Program-made: the position numbers and the translations under genes
NCBI GenBank assembly: GCA_002839505.1
Contig: PGYE01000001.1
Coordinates: forward strand, 585,995-649,994
Direction of reading: 5' to 3'
Source of the DNA: Candidatus Peregrinibacteria bacterium HGW-Peregrinibacteria-1
Lineage (GTDB): Bacteria; Patescibacteriota; Gracilibacteria; UBA1369; LOWO2-01-FULL-3
Length of the DNA stretch: 64,000 nt
Part shown: piece by piece, positions 9,419 through 18,721 of the stretch
Numbering within the stretch: position 1 is the stretch's first letter
Layout of the letters: each line of letters opens with the position of its first letter
The notes under the pieces: model-generated
What the model saw: only the letters and a program-made list of their open reading frames with translations
Database searches by the model: none
What the model was told of the DNA's origin: nothing

Positions 9419-12400
9419 ATGTCAGATCCCAATCCACAACCTGAGAAAACTCCCACTTTGGACAGCTCCGAAGAACTGCCTAGTATTCAAGAAAACCCCG
9501 AACAATTCCACAAGGCCGTCCAAGAGCAAAACGAACAAGACAACAAATCCCCCGAAGCCATCAAAGCTCGCGAACGAGCCGCCGAGCTCAGCAGCCAAAC
9601 CAAAGAAAAAGTTGATTCCATCCTCAATCTCAGCAAAGGAGCTAAAATCGCCATCGGCGTAGGCGGTATTGCGTTAACCGCACTTTTAATTAGCAAATTC
9701 CTCGACAGCAAAGATGAAACTGACACCAGCAACAACACAACCCTAAAAGCCATTCTTGGCATCGGCACCGCCGGTGCCGGACTTTACGCCCTGGACAAAT
9801 ATACCGGAGCACCATTTGGCAAAAAATATGCCGGATTCATTGACAAACTTTTCAGCTCCGACGACAAAAAAACTACCGAAAAATTAAAAACACCAAAAAG
9901 TGACACCCCCCAACAAACCACTACACCCCCAGAAAACAAACCAGAAGCCCCAGCTCCAGCCCCAACCAGAAGCCCCGAACAACTAACCCTCACACCGGAA
10001 GAATGGGACAAAATCTGCGAAACATTCCCCGAATATCTTGCAGAATTCCCCACCCACATTGATGCTATAGATGACCTACAGCAAAAACTCCTATCCGGTA
10101 CCCACACCATCGTCATTCGTGACAGCGAAGTCTTTCTCAGCGGAACAACCGAAGTATATCTCGGCCCAATCGAGCTCATCTCTCAAATATTTGCCGATGT
10201 CCTCTCCGACCCAATTCACACCGCCCAGTTTACCGAAGAATCCACCCCCGAGGGAGACATTCCCGTACTTAGAATCGGAACTGTCGCCGCGCTTGGTACC
10301 GCGCTAGTTACCAGTCACACCATCAATACATCATGGGAAGGCCTAAGAAATTGGCGCCAAAGGCAATCGACAGTCCAGCAAACCTCCCCGGCAGAATCCC
10401 TAAACGATGCCGAACTACAGGATGCACACGATAAAATCCGACAAAATCTACCAGAATACGACCTCTTTGACCCCACCGAAACCAAGTTTAAACGAGCCAC
10501 CGCCCTACTAAAGGCCGAAGGCTTCAACACTATTGGCGCCCTCTCGATCCTCTACATGCTCGAAAGCAACAAGAACCCTGAGCAAAAGAAAGGAATGATT
10601 TCATATATCGTTGCGGGATACTCATTATATGAAGCTCAAAATCTCACCAGTAAGGGACTCGGAAAAATTAAAAGAGTCCAATCAGCCGTCAAAACCACCC
10701 CTTTTCTGCGAAGCCCTAAAGCTATGACCTATACAGCACTTGCCTTAGCGGTCTTCATTGGATTTCAATTTGAAGATGGTGTTGCCGCCTTTTTAAGCGA
10801 AGTAATGCCCGACTTTGGAAAATTCAACCACATCGTCTACGGCGAGATGGAAGATCTAATCAATTATTCCGGTGCCACCGAATTCATCAGAATTGCCGGC
10901 CGACAAGCAGAAAGAGTATTACAGCGACGAGCCCCTCAAGCCGTCGCCGAAGCTTTTGCCAAAAAAGTAGCCAAAGATTCACAGCGCCGCATCTCACGAA
11001 AACTTATAACCTGGGCCCCCACAAAAGTAGCCGAATGGATTGCCAGAAGATTTGGTACCCGCGGTGCCATATCAGCAATCTCCAAGGCCATAGCTGCTGG
11101 AGTACCTCCCGTCGGACCAAAAGGTGCTGCAATCAAAGGTGCACTAATGCTTGCGGATGTCGCTCTTACCGTTACTCTTGCGGCGGACATAGTCGAAATT
11201 ATTGATGCTGTAATTACCGCCAGAAAACTCAATGAACTCATGGAAGAACGACAAAAAGCCCCCATCAAAAACTTCACCCCACTTGATAAACAGACCGAGC
11301 AATGGTTTGCCGACTTCATGGGGAGTATGGGCAAATCAACTGATGCCGTCACCCCTGAAGACCTCGAGGAAATACTTAACAGCTCACGAGTACCGCTCAA
11401 ATTTAAAATCGAACGCGAAGGTATCGTCGGACACGAAGAGTATTCATATCAATCCGGCATCATTACCGCCGCAAAAATTGTTTACATGGATTCCGACGGC
11501 CAAATGGACAGCACTGAAATGACCGCCGATGACTTCCAGAACCTCCCCGTTCCAGCCCCCACTGCCCAAGAACTCCAAGAACAGCTTAAAGCATCGCCCT
11601 CTTGGCTCAATTCACCGCAAAAATTCTATGAATTCCAGATAACCCAGATGAGACTTCTTACTCAGTGGAGTGGCATGGCCTATGACATCGTTGACCCCGA
11701 TACCGTACGGATATATCGATTAGACGCCGACGGCTATGTCCTCACCATCAAAAGAATCAGTGAAGACAAATGGCAAATACCAGAATTAAACGACATCCAC
11801 TTTAAAACATTCCTCGAAGCCTCATCAATGGCCAACCTAACCAATAAATTCGTCCAAGACATCGTCAAAGACGGCTCCCGAGTCGGCCACTTCGAAACCG
11901 ACGGTCTATCTATCGACTTCGACCGCACCCAGCACTGGGCGGCCCTCGACACCGAATTCATGTCCGACTACGACAAAGAAGACGCCCACCACGACCTCGA
12001 AGGCGAAAGGGAGCGCTGGTCCTATTTTTACAGCAATGTCCTCGGCATCCCACTGACACGCATGGTTGAAACCCTCAATAGGGGACTACACCTACATGGA
12101 AGACTCGACGACTGGGATTTTGGACAAGAAGCAACAGCCCCCACTCAAGAAGAATTTAACCGCCAACTAGAATACAACGCCCCTAGCCTCGACGAAGACC
12201 CCCAAGCCTTCTACAAACACCAACTCGACCACGCCAAAGGCAGCACCGTCTGGAAAGGAATGAAATACCAAATCCAAGACGACAACAAGGTAACAATCTA
12301 TCGCGAAACTCCCGACAGCAAGCTCCCAAAACTCCAAGAAACCGACCCTTCTCGCTACGCCCTCACAGTCGTGAGAACCAACGACCACTGGATCATCCCC

Positions 12401-13423
12401 GAGCTCCAAAACTTCAAATTCGACAGCTTCATCGCCGCTGCCGCCCTCGCCAACCTCGCCAACGAAGCCATGACCAAAATCGACACCCGTCCTGTAAAAC
12501 AAGGACATTTTGAATACGACAAAGGACACCGTGGCATCGACTTCGACCCACAAAGCGGCCGCGACACCACCTATTACAAAGGCTACGACCCCGTCATCGC
12601 CCAAACCGACCGCAACGAGCAAAACAACTGGCTATACTTCTACAACAATGTCCTCAGCATCGACCACCAAACCATCATCCAAGCCCTAAATCAAAATCTC
12701 GCCCGCTACCAACTACTAGCTGGAATCGACGAAAACTCCGACCCCCTGACCTCCGAAACCAAAGAACTCAACATTGACCACATGTATCGTTTCCTCGGAA
12801 TCAGCTCAAAAGAAGAGCGCTACAGCAATCTCTTGAAAGAGACGCCATCTTGGGAAGATGATTTCAACCGCTTCTATACACACCAGCTCGACGGAACCAA
12901 AGAAATCACTGACTGGAAAGGACTCAAATACCAAGTAAAAGACAAAGACACCGTCATCATCTACCGCGACACAGACAACGGCCTGGAAAAAATCAACGCC
13001 GCCCATCCCGCCCGCTACAGCCTAACCGTCAAAAGAATCGCTGAAAACAAATGGGTCATCGAAGAACTCGACAACATCGAATTCGACAGCTTCATAAAAG
13101 CCGCCCTCGTATCAAACCTCGTCAACGACGCCCTCATATCTGTTGAAAACACGCCCAGCAACCGCACCGGACACTTTGAATACAGCGGCGGCGATATCGA
13201 CTTTGACCAAAAAGGCCCAGGCTACCAGACCTACTACCAAGGGTACGACCCCGTCCTCGCCGCCGCCGGCCACCCCGAAGAAAGAATGCGCCCACTATAC
13301 TTCTACAACCACGCCATCGGCGTCGACTCCGTCAAAATCATCGATGCCCTCAACCGCGGACTCAAATACATCAAGCGCGACCGCCAAAGCGAACCTAACG
13401 ACCCCCGAATCCGCAGGATGTAA
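9419..13423 (+). CDS. Giant membrane protein, paralogue B, with three C-terminal repeats
   Basis: This 1334-residue protein shares its first about 150 residues with the preceding gene product, including the two membrane segments (about 76-95 and 105-125) and the KYTGxPFGKKY block. Other hydrophobic stretches lie near 281-303, 435-458 and 570-602. From about residue 714 there are three related units of about 190-220 residues, starting near 714, 906 and 1129. Each contains FYxHQ, WKGMKYQI-type, IYR, YALTVKR, W-x-I-x-EL, a FDSFI helix, GHFEY and IDFD elements, and ends with YFYNNVL. The repeats are soluble in character and may be binding modules. Function unknown. Confidence 0.85.
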   Translation: MSDPNPQPEKTPTLDSSEELPSIQENPEQFHKAVQEQNEQDNKSPEAIKARERAAELSSQTKEKVDSILNLSKGAKIAIGVGGIALTALLISKFLDSKDETDTSNNTTLKAILGIGTAGAGLYALDKYTGAPFGKKYAGFIDKLFSSDDKKTTEKLKTPKSDTPQQTTTPPENKPEAPAPAPTRSPEQLTLTPEEWDKICETFPEYLAEFPTHIDAIDDLQQKLLSGTHTIVIRDSEVFLSGTTEVYLGPIELISQIFADVLSDPIHTAQFTEESTPEGDIPVLRIGTVAALGTALVTSHTINTSWEGLRNWRQRQSTVQQTSPAESLNDAELQDAHDKIRQNLPEYDLFDPTETKFKRATALLKAEGFNTIGALSILYMLESNKNPEQKKGMISYIVAGYSLYEAQNLTSKGLGKIKRVQSAVKTTPFLRSPKAMTYTALALAVFIGFQFEDGVAAFLSEVMPDFGKFNHIVYGEMEDLINYSGATEFIRIAGRQAERVLQRRAPQAVAEAFAKKVAKDSQRRISRKLITWAPTKVAEWIARRFGTRGAISAISKAIAAGVPPVGPKGAAIKGALMLADVALTVTLAADIVEIIDAVITARKLNELMEERQKAPIKNFTPLDKQTEQWFADFMGSMGKSTDAVTPEDLEEILNSSRVPLKFKIEREGIVGHEEYSYQSGIITAAKIVYMDSDGQMDSTEMTADDFQNLPVPAPTAQELQEQLKASPSWLNSPQKFYEFQITQMRLLTQWSGMAYDIVDPDTVRIYRLDADGYVLTIKRISEDKWQIPELNDIHFKTFLEASSMANLTNKFVQDIVKDGSRVGHFETDGLSIDFDRTQHWAALDTEFMSDYDKEDAHHDLEGERERWSYFYSNVLGIPLTRMVETLNRGLHLHGRLDDWDFGQEATAPTQEEFNRQLEYNAPSLDEDPQAFYKHQLDHAKGSTVWKGMKYQIQDDNKVTIYRETPDSKLPKLQETDPSRYALTVVRTNDHWIIPELQNFKFDSFIAAAALANLANEAMTKIDTRPVKQGHFEYDKGHRGIDFDPQSGRDTTYYKGYDPVIAQTDRNEQNNWLYFYNNVLSIDHQTIIQALNQNLARYQLLAGIDENSDPLTSETKELNIDHMYRFLGISSKEERYSNLLKETPSWEDDFNRFYTHQLDGTKEITDWKGLKYQVKDKDTVIIYRDTDNGLEKINAAHPARYSLTVKRIAENKWVIEELDNIEFDSFIKAALVSNLVNDALISVENTPSNRTGHFEYSGGDIDFDQKGPGYQTYYQGYDPVLAAAGHPEERMRPLYFYNHAIGVDSVKIIDALNRGLKYIKRDRQSEPNDPRIRRM
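11560..13400 (+). repeat. Three tandem protein repeats in the 1334-residue protein
   Basis: Three diverged coding units, beginning near 11560, 12136 and 12805, encode matching series of motifs: a Trp-Lys-Gly-Met/Leu-Lys-Tyr-Gln segment, IYR, ALTV, EL-x-x-x-x-FDSF and GHFEY. Protein similarity is clear, while DNA identity is low, so the duplications are not recent. Edges are approximate. Confidence 0.8.
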
Positions 13424-13496
13424 AACAAGATGGACAAGACTTCCACCAAGCAAATTTTGGAGCTGCTTATTTTTTGAGTGGACCACAATCCGCCCC

Positions 13497-13524
13497 TTGA
13501 CAAAACCACTCAATCCCCTAAGAT
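13497..13524 (+). promoter_or_regulatory. Promoter of the 714-residue gene
   Basis: TTGACA, 16 bases, TAAGAT, ending 20 bases before the ATG at 13545. This gives the gene its own transcription start, separate from the upstream operon. Confidence 0.65.
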
Positions 13525-13544
13525 AACAAACCCTTAAACTTTCA

Positions 13545-15689
13545 ATGAACCAACCAAACACGCCACACACCCCACCAAATCGCTGGCAATCATTCCAAGA
13601 ACATACGAAGCAACTCGAACAAAAGCTCTACAGTGAAGACGGACTCAAACCCCTCATTACTCTCGAAGGACTCATCCGCGAGATTCCACACGCCCAAGAA
13701 TGGACCAATCGCGACATCGACCATGTCCTTAAAACTGCCCTCATCGCCACCCTACAATCCGCCACACATCAAGAACTTCTCGATGCCCTCAAGCAAGACG
13801 ACAACACCATCAACACAATCCTCGACTACATATCCCGAGAGATAGACAAACTCAAAAACACCAAAGCCACCGCCCAGGAAATTCTCGAAAAATTTCAGAT
13901 TCAATTCCGTCAATATAAAAACCAGATAGTTGGCACAGACAAACAGGTCCCCATCAATGAAAAAGGAAACAAACAATTTGAGCAAACGGAAATTCCCGTT
14001 AGCAAACTCGGATTACTCATAGAATATCTTCGTAAACAACACATTTATTCTGACGACATTTTTGTCTGCATCGGTGAAAACAAGCCAAAAACACGGAGAG
14101 AGACCACATATTTTCTCATAGAAATACCACGACTGAACCGCGGAATTCTAATCTGTGAAGACTATGGCGAAGCCACATATATCATTGACCTCTCGGAGCA
14201 TCGCGAAACCATTTTCGCCGCTACTAAAAGGCAACTCAAAGAATGTCATGGTGCCATCTCCATAGAACTCAATCTAGATGACCTTGAGAGCTGGTACAGC
14301 AATATCCATCAAGCAATATTTGGTGATAACATCGATAGTAAAGAAAAGCTCGACCTTCAGGATTTTGACGCACTCCGGGCCACAATAAGCCCAAAAATTA
14401 TAACCGAGCATATTCTCAAAAGCGAAGACATCAATACCCCTGAAAAATGGATGAACCTCAAAGGAAATGGCTACAGAGGACAGGGCCTCTCCAAGCCAAC
14501 ACTAAAAGTGCTAGGAATGGGATTACATGCAATCGCCACTATCTTCGGAGTCCAAGGCAATCCCATCGGTAGTCGATACACTATGGCCCAACTTGGAATT
14601 AAAATATTTGGACCACACCCCGCCTTTAACTTATCACCACGAAAAAAACTACCACCTGTAAGCCAAGAGGACATCACCCTTGAAGTATCCCAAAATGAAG
14701 AGATTAACACCCCCGAAAAATGGATGGCACTAATAATTCCAAATGAAGAAATTGAAGCAATCATAGGCGAACGAACCACCTTCAAATCTACAATGAAAAT
14801 CTGTGACAGGGGACTACATGGTGTTGCTAGGATATTTGGTATTCTCGGTAATCCTGAAAAATCCCCAAAGGTAATGGCCGAACTTGGGCGCAAAATGTTT
14901 GGAGAGCACCCAATATTTGAAATTCCCTCCGCCATAGAAAACATAAAAGCCCCCACAACCACAGAGATAATTGAAGCCATCATAACCAACAATAACATCA
15001 ACACTCCCGAAAAATGGATGTCCATTTTACACAGATATAAATACCAGATGCGCCTCAAGGGCCTAACTTTATTCTCAGTTGCCAAATTATTTGGACTCAC
15101 CGAGTCACCAAACCGATCCCAACACGCCATGGCAGAGCTCGGGAAAATAATTTTTAAAAACCCCGATCACCCCGCCTTTCAAGTTCCCGATAAGTCTAAA
15201 ATAACCATCCAAGATATTGAAAGAGCCATTTCTACCTCTTCGGATATTAATACACCCGAAGGCTGGATGCAGTTAACTGCCACTGAACGCAGTACTCATA
15301 AGATTGGAGGACTGACCTTAAGAGACATAGCCAAGCTCTACAACCTACCTCTAAAACCAAACAGATCCCGCTCTGACATGGCAGAGCTCGGCAAAATAAT
15401 ACTTAAAAACCCCGATCACCCTGCTTTTCAGATAGAAGAAACACCAGAAGCTAATCAAGAGGAAATAGTCCAAGAAGTGCTGGCCACAGCATCAATCAAC
15501 ACCTTAGATAAATGGATAGCACTAACGCAGAAAGAAAAATTAAAACTCAAAATTTGCGGTCTCGGCCTCTATGCAATCGCCGGAAAATTTGGGATCAAAG
15601 GAAATCCCTCCACCTCTTCCGCTATAATGAAAGAGCTCGGCGAAATCATCTTCTCAAAAATCATCTTCAGAGAAGACACTCCGTCTTGA
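13545..15689 (+). CDS. Five-repeat HTH-like protein, unknown function
   Basis: The 714-residue protein has a helical N-terminal part, a middle region at about 130-270 that may be a small alpha/beta domain, and five repeats starting near residues 296, 386, 485, 567 and 651. Each repeat reads INTPEKWM, a variable loop, then GL-x-x-x-A-x-x-FG, GNP, and MAELGKxIF with HPAF. The second half looks like a helix-turn-helix (GLHAIATIFGVQGNP), so nucleic acid binding is a reasonable guess. No signal peptide or membrane segment is present. It ends with TGA. The N-terminal 350 bases of DNA are much more C-rich than the repeat part. I recognise no named family. Confidence 0.8.
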   Translation: MNQPNTPHTPPNRWQSFQEHTKQLEQKLYSEDGLKPLITLEGLIREIPHAQEWTNRDIDHVLKTALIATLQSATHQELLDALKQDDNTINTILDYISREIDKLKNTKATAQEILEKFQIQFRQYKNQIVGTDKQVPINEKGNKQFEQTEIPVSKLGLLIEYLRKQHIYSDDIFVCIGENKPKTRRETTYFLIEIPRLNRGILICEDYGEATYIIDLSEHRETIFAATKRQLKECHGAISIELNLDDLESWYSNIHQAIFGDNIDSKEKLDLQDFDALRATISPKIITEHILKSEDINTPEKWMNLKGNGYRGQGLSKPTLKVLGMGLHAIATIFGVQGNPIGSRYTMAQLGIKIFGPHPAFNLSPRKKLPPVSQEDITLEVSQNEEINTPEKWMALIIPNEEIEAIIGERTTFKSTMKICDRGLHGVARIFGILGNPEKSPKVMAELGRKMFGEHPIFEIPSAIENIKAPTTTEIIEAIITNNNINTPEKWMSILHRYKYQMRLKGLTLFSVAKLFGLTESPNRSQHAMAELGKIIFKNPDHPAFQVPDKSKITIQDIERAISTSSDINTPEGWMQLTATERSTHKIGGLTLRDIAKLYNLPLKPNRSRSDMAELGKIILKNPDHPAFQIEETPEANQEEIVQEVLATASINTLDKWIALTQKEKLKLKICGLGLYAIAGKFGIKGNPSTSSAIMKELGEIIFSKIIFREDTPS
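14400..15685 (+). repeat. Five-fold INTPEKWM protein repeat
   Basis: Five units spaced 82-99 residues apart, each opening with INTPEKWM, or INTPEGWM and INTLDKWI in units 4 and 5, and closing with a MAELGK-like helix. DNA of units 3 and 4 shares a near-identical stretch coding for KNPDHPAFQ, suggesting these two duplicated last or exchanged sequence. Confidence 0.85.
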
Positions 15690-15714
15690 ACTTTACCTTC
15701 CCAACAATTACAAT
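15686..15714 (+). promoter_or_regulatory. Promoter of trigger factor gene
   Basis: TTGAAC, 17 bases, TACAAT; the -10 ends 28 bases before the ATG. The -35 overlaps the stop codon of the preceding gene. Confidence 0.65.
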
Positions 15715-15742
15715 CCAGCTACTTTGAATAAACCCATTAAAT

Positions 15743-17026
15743 ATGTCTGATAAAAAACACACCATCAAAAAACTCCCTAAATCCGAAATTGAAATAGTAT
15801 TTGAAATAGCTGACACAGCCGTTGAAGATGCCATGAAGCAGGCCATCTCCGAATACGCTCAAGATGTAAAAATTAAAGGATTTAGGCCCGGTAAGGCTCC
15901 CAGCGACATGATCGAAAAAGTTGTTGGAAAAGAACTACTCGTAGCACGAGCCCAAGACCTTGCTATCCAAAAAACCTATGTCGAAATCGTAATTGCCGAA
16001 GATCTTCAAGTTGTTGGACGCCCTAAAGTTGAAATCGCCAAGGAAACCCCTCTGACAATCAAGGCAACCGTCCCAGTAAAGCCCGAAGTTGACATCAAAG
16101 ACTATGACAAAATCAAAGTCCCTGCTGAAAAAGCTGAAGTTACCGACAAGGAACTGGAAGAAGTCTTCAATGATATGCGCAAAAGCGATACCACCTTCAC
16201 CGATGTTGACCGCGCCGCCCAAAAAGGCGACCGCGTCGAAGTCGATTTTGAAGGTTTTGACGCTAAAACCAAAGAACCCGTTCCCAACACCAACAGCTCA
16301 AATCACCCCGTAGTTCTGGGTGAAGGCAGCCTAATACCAGGATTCGAGGAGCAACTCATCGGACTGAAAAAAGATCAAGAAAAAGAATTTGATATCACCT
16401 TCCCCGAAGATTATCACCAAAAAGACTTTCAAAAGAAAAAACTCACCTTCAAAGCGAAGATTAACCGCATCGAAGAACAAACCCTACCAGAATTAAATGA
16501 TGAGTTTGTTAAAAAATTCAGCGGAAAAGACATGACAGTCGCGGAGTTCACAGCTCACATCAAAAAGAATCTCACAGAACGCAAAGAAGAGGAAAACAAA
16601 CAGAAACGCGAGAACGCCTACATTGAAGCCCTGATCGAAAAAATGACCGTTGAAATTCCACACAGTCTAATCCATGACGAAGCCCACCACATCCTTGAGG
16701 ACATGAAAGCCGAAATATCCCAAAAAGGAGCCAGCTTCGAAGATGTCCTCAAAAGGGCCGGCAACACCGAAGAAGAGCTCGCCACAAAATATGAAAAAGA
16801 GGCTGAGCGTCGTTTAAAGGTTCGCCTAGCAATCGAATTCCTTATTGAAAAGGAAAAAATTCAGGCCACCGAAGATGACATCAAAGCGGAACTCGACAAT
16901 GTGAAATCCTTCTACCCCAAGGAACAGCATTCAAAAATCGACAAAGATTTCAAGAAGGGCAACCTCAAAAACAACATCGCCAACCGCGTCACCCTTCGAA
17001 AATTATTCGAAAAGGTCTTAGCATAG
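15743..17026 (+). CDS. tig: Trigger factor, ribosome-associated chaperone
   Basis: Trigger factor binds the ribosome exit tunnel and shields nascent chains; it is also a peptidyl-prolyl isomerase. The 427-residue length is normal. The N-terminal ribosome-binding domain carries the GFRPGKAP motif (about residues 47-54, the family signature GFRxGKxP). The FKBP-type isomerase domain follows at about 150-245 with LGEGSLIPGFEEQL. The helical substrate-binding C-terminus has the usual charged ERKEEENKQKRE segment. The start is ATG with an A/T-rich leader and no Shine-Dalgarno motif. Confidence 0.97.
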   Translation: MSDKKHTIKKLPKSEIEIVFEIADTAVEDAMKQAISEYAQDVKIKGFRPGKAPSDMIEKVVGKELLVARAQDLAIQKTYVEIVIAEDLQVVGRPKVEIAKETPLTIKATVPVKPEVDIKDYDKIKVPAEKAEVTDKELEEVFNDMRKSDTTFTDVDRAAQKGDRVEVDFEGFDAKTKEPVPNTNSSNHPVVLGEGSLIPGFEEQLIGLKKDQEKEFDITFPEDYHQKDFQKKKLTFKAKINRIEEQTLPELNDEFVKKFSGKDMTVAEFTAHIKKNLTERKEEENKQKRENAYIEALIEKMTVEIPHSLIHDEAHHILEDMKAEISQKGASFEDVLKRAGNTEEELATKYEKEAERRLKVRLAIEFLIEKEKIQATEDDIKAELDNVKSFYPKEQHSKIDKDFKKGNLKNNIANRVTLRKLFEKVLA

Positions 17027-17089
17027 GCAAAAAAGCCCTGTACAAAAAAATATTGCAAAGAAATTTTAAAAGATGTACCTTGATACCGA

Positions 17090-17109
17090 TGTATACATTT
17101 TGTGTACAC
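17090..17109 (+). promoter_or_regulatory. Candidate operator: repeated TGTRTACA palindromes
   Basis: TGTATACA and TGTGTACA lie 11 bases apart, one helical turn, in front of the HTH-nucleotidyltransferase gene. Both are 8-bp palindromes or nearly so, and GTGTACAC is a perfect one. They are well placed for autoregulation by the downstream winged-helix protein. No binding data exist. Confidence 0.45.
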
Positions 17110-17130
17110 GTGGGCACATAACAGGGCACA

Positions 17131-17682
17131 ATGCTAAAAGAGCTTTTTACGTCTAACACGCGTATCAAGTTACTCACCGTATTTCTGATGAATCCTGGGG
17201 AGGAATATTTCATCAGAGAGCTTACGAGGTTACTTGATGAACAGATCAACTCTGTCCGTCGCGAATTGAATAATTTGCATAAAATGGGGCTTCTTAAAGC
17301 ACGCGAAAAGAACCGCAAGAAGTACTACCATGCCAACGAAGGTTTCGTTATTTATGAAGAGCTAAAATCCATCATATCAAAAGCTCAGGCCTCCTCAGAA
17401 ACACTTGTCAAAGACCTAAAGAAAATGGGGGATATCAAGCTCCTGCTCCTATCCGGACAATTCATCGGCAAACCCGAGTCCGACATTGACCTTCTGATTG
17501 TTGGAGACATCGACCGCACCAAATTTATGGACTACATCAAAGAAGAGGTAGCGACCGCCAAGCCCGTCCGTTTCACCATCATGCCAATATCAGACTATCA
17601 ATACCGCCTTAGCATCCACGACAAATTCCTCATTGACCTCATCAACTCACCCGAAAGCCAAGTCCCCATCAAGACTATCTAA
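17131..17682 (+). CDS. Winged-helix regulator fused to nucleotidyltransferase fold
   Basis: Residues 1-75 form an ArsR/MarR-like winged helix: LFTSNTRIKLL, FIRELTRLL, then NSVRRELNNLHKMGLL as the recognition helix and KKYYHAN as the wing. Residues 100-180 have a minimal nucleotidyltransferase fold with the pattern S-G-x-x-IGKPESDIDLLIVG, where the paired aspartates match the metal-binding motif of MNT-type enzymes. The usual GS is replaced by SG plus a short insertion, so activity is uncertain. This fusion occurs across CPR and archaeal genomes and its substrate is unknown. It is convergent with NAD kinase, 12 bp away. Repeats upstream may be its own operator. Confidence 0.8.
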   Translation: MLKELFTSNTRIKLLTVFLMNPGEEYFIRELTRLLDEQINSVRRELNNLHKMGLLKAREKNRKKYYHANEGFVIYEELKSIISKAQASSETLVKDLKKMGDIKLLLLSGQFIGKPESDIDLLIVGDIDRTKFMDYIKEEVATAKPVRFTIMPISDYQYRLSIHDKFLIDLINSPESQVPIKTI

Positions 17683-17694
17683 GGAAATAAGCCA

Positions 17695-18564
17695 CTATTC
17701 ACCCAGCGCCATCTTCCTTCTCAAAGCGCGATAGTAATTATTTCTGTTTTTTACCAGACAAAGACTTCTTTGGCTTTTTCTGACCTTAATTATATCTCCA
17801 TATTTGAGATCAATCAGATCCTGGCCATCAATTGTCAGCCCCAAATATTCCGATTTTTCCGCACGATCTGTCTCAATTAATATCTTAAGTTCACGATTCC
17901 CCGGCATAACCATCGGCCTCATCGAAAGAGTGCTGGGACAAATCGGCGTAACAATAAGAGACTCAATCTCCGGATGCACAATCGGACCTCCCGCCGACAG
18001 CGAATGCGCCGTTGATCCCGTAGGAGTCGACAAAATCACTCCATCCGCCTTAAATCTCACCAACTTTCGACCATCAACCTCCACTTGCAGTTCAATCAAC
18101 CTAGCAAACGCTCCTTGATTTATCACCGCATCATTCAAGGCCAAATGAGTCGAAAACTTTTTCCCATCTCGATAAATCGTAACGCGCAAAAGCATACGCT
18201 TATCCAACATATAACTTCCACTCAAGACGCTATCCAAAGACTCCAACATCCTGTCACGATTAGTTGCTGTTAAAAAACCGACACTCCCAAAATTGACCGC
18301 AAACACCGGCACCCTCCTGCGCCCCAACCTTCTCGCCGTCTTCAAAAGGGTCCCATCGCCCCCCATCACAATTGCCAGATCTACCTTACTCAAAATCTCA
18401 CTCTTGCTCAAACCGCCTTCCACTCCTCTCGCCGCCGCCACATTTCTATCCAGCACAATTTCCATGCCCCTATCCTCCAGAAACTCCACTAAAGACTCTA
18501 GCGACTCAACATATCCAGAAACCGCCTTTTTGGTTATAATGCCCACTTTTTTAATATTCTTCAT
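17695..18564 (-). CDS. nadK: NAD kinase
   Basis: It phosphorylates NAD to NADP using ATP or polyphosphate. The GGDGTLLKTARR motif lies near residue 70 and the second conserved block PTGSTAHSLSAGGPIVHP near 180; both are diagnostic. Length is normal at 289 residues. The ORF track starts at a GTG at 18567 immediately before an ATG; I prefer the ATG. Both give the same protein apart from one residue. Confidence 0.96.
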   Translation of the reverse strand: MKNIKKVGIITKKAVSGYVESLESLVEFLEDRGMEIVLDRNVAAARGVEGGLSKSEILSKVDLAIVMGGDGTLLKTARRLGRRRVPVFAVNFGSVGFLTATNRDRMLESLDSVLSGSYMLDKRMLLRVTIYRDGKKFSTHLALNDAVINQGAFARLIELQVEVDGRKLVRFKADGVILSTPTGSTAHSLSAGGPIVHPEIESLIVTPICPSTLSMRPMVMPGNRELKILIETDRAEKSEYLGLTIDGQDLIDLKYGDIIKVRKSQRSLCLVKNRNNYYRALRRKMALGE

Positions 18565-18670
18565 CACTATAATTCAAAGATTTAACTTGTAATTTAAATA
18601 TACAGCAAAAAACCATCTCGCAAAACGGAACCCATCACAGGTATTTTTATCACAAGAACAGTAAATTCTC

Positions 18671-18699
18671 TTGATTTAAAGACATCAAATCTATATATT
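18671..18699 (+). promoter_or_regulatory. Promoter of rplS
   Basis: TTGATT, 17 bases, TATATT; the -10 ends 22 bases before the ATG of the L19 gene. Confidence 0.6.
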
Positions 18700-18721
18700 T
18701 CCCAAGCATTAATTCAGTATT

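Noticed and set aside
12167-12622. Minus-strand ORF of 151 residues in the 1334-residue gene
   Set aside because: Antisense to a coding repeat; Val/Gly-rich shadow product.
13448-13475. Terminator after the 1334-residue gene
   Set aside because: AAGCA/TGCTT gives only a 5-bp stem before a T-run; too weak to list.
17035-17127. GCCCTGT and ACAGGGC as a stem around the intergenic region before the HTH gene
   Set aside because: Seven-base arms about 80 bases apart can occur by chance and no further pairing supports them.
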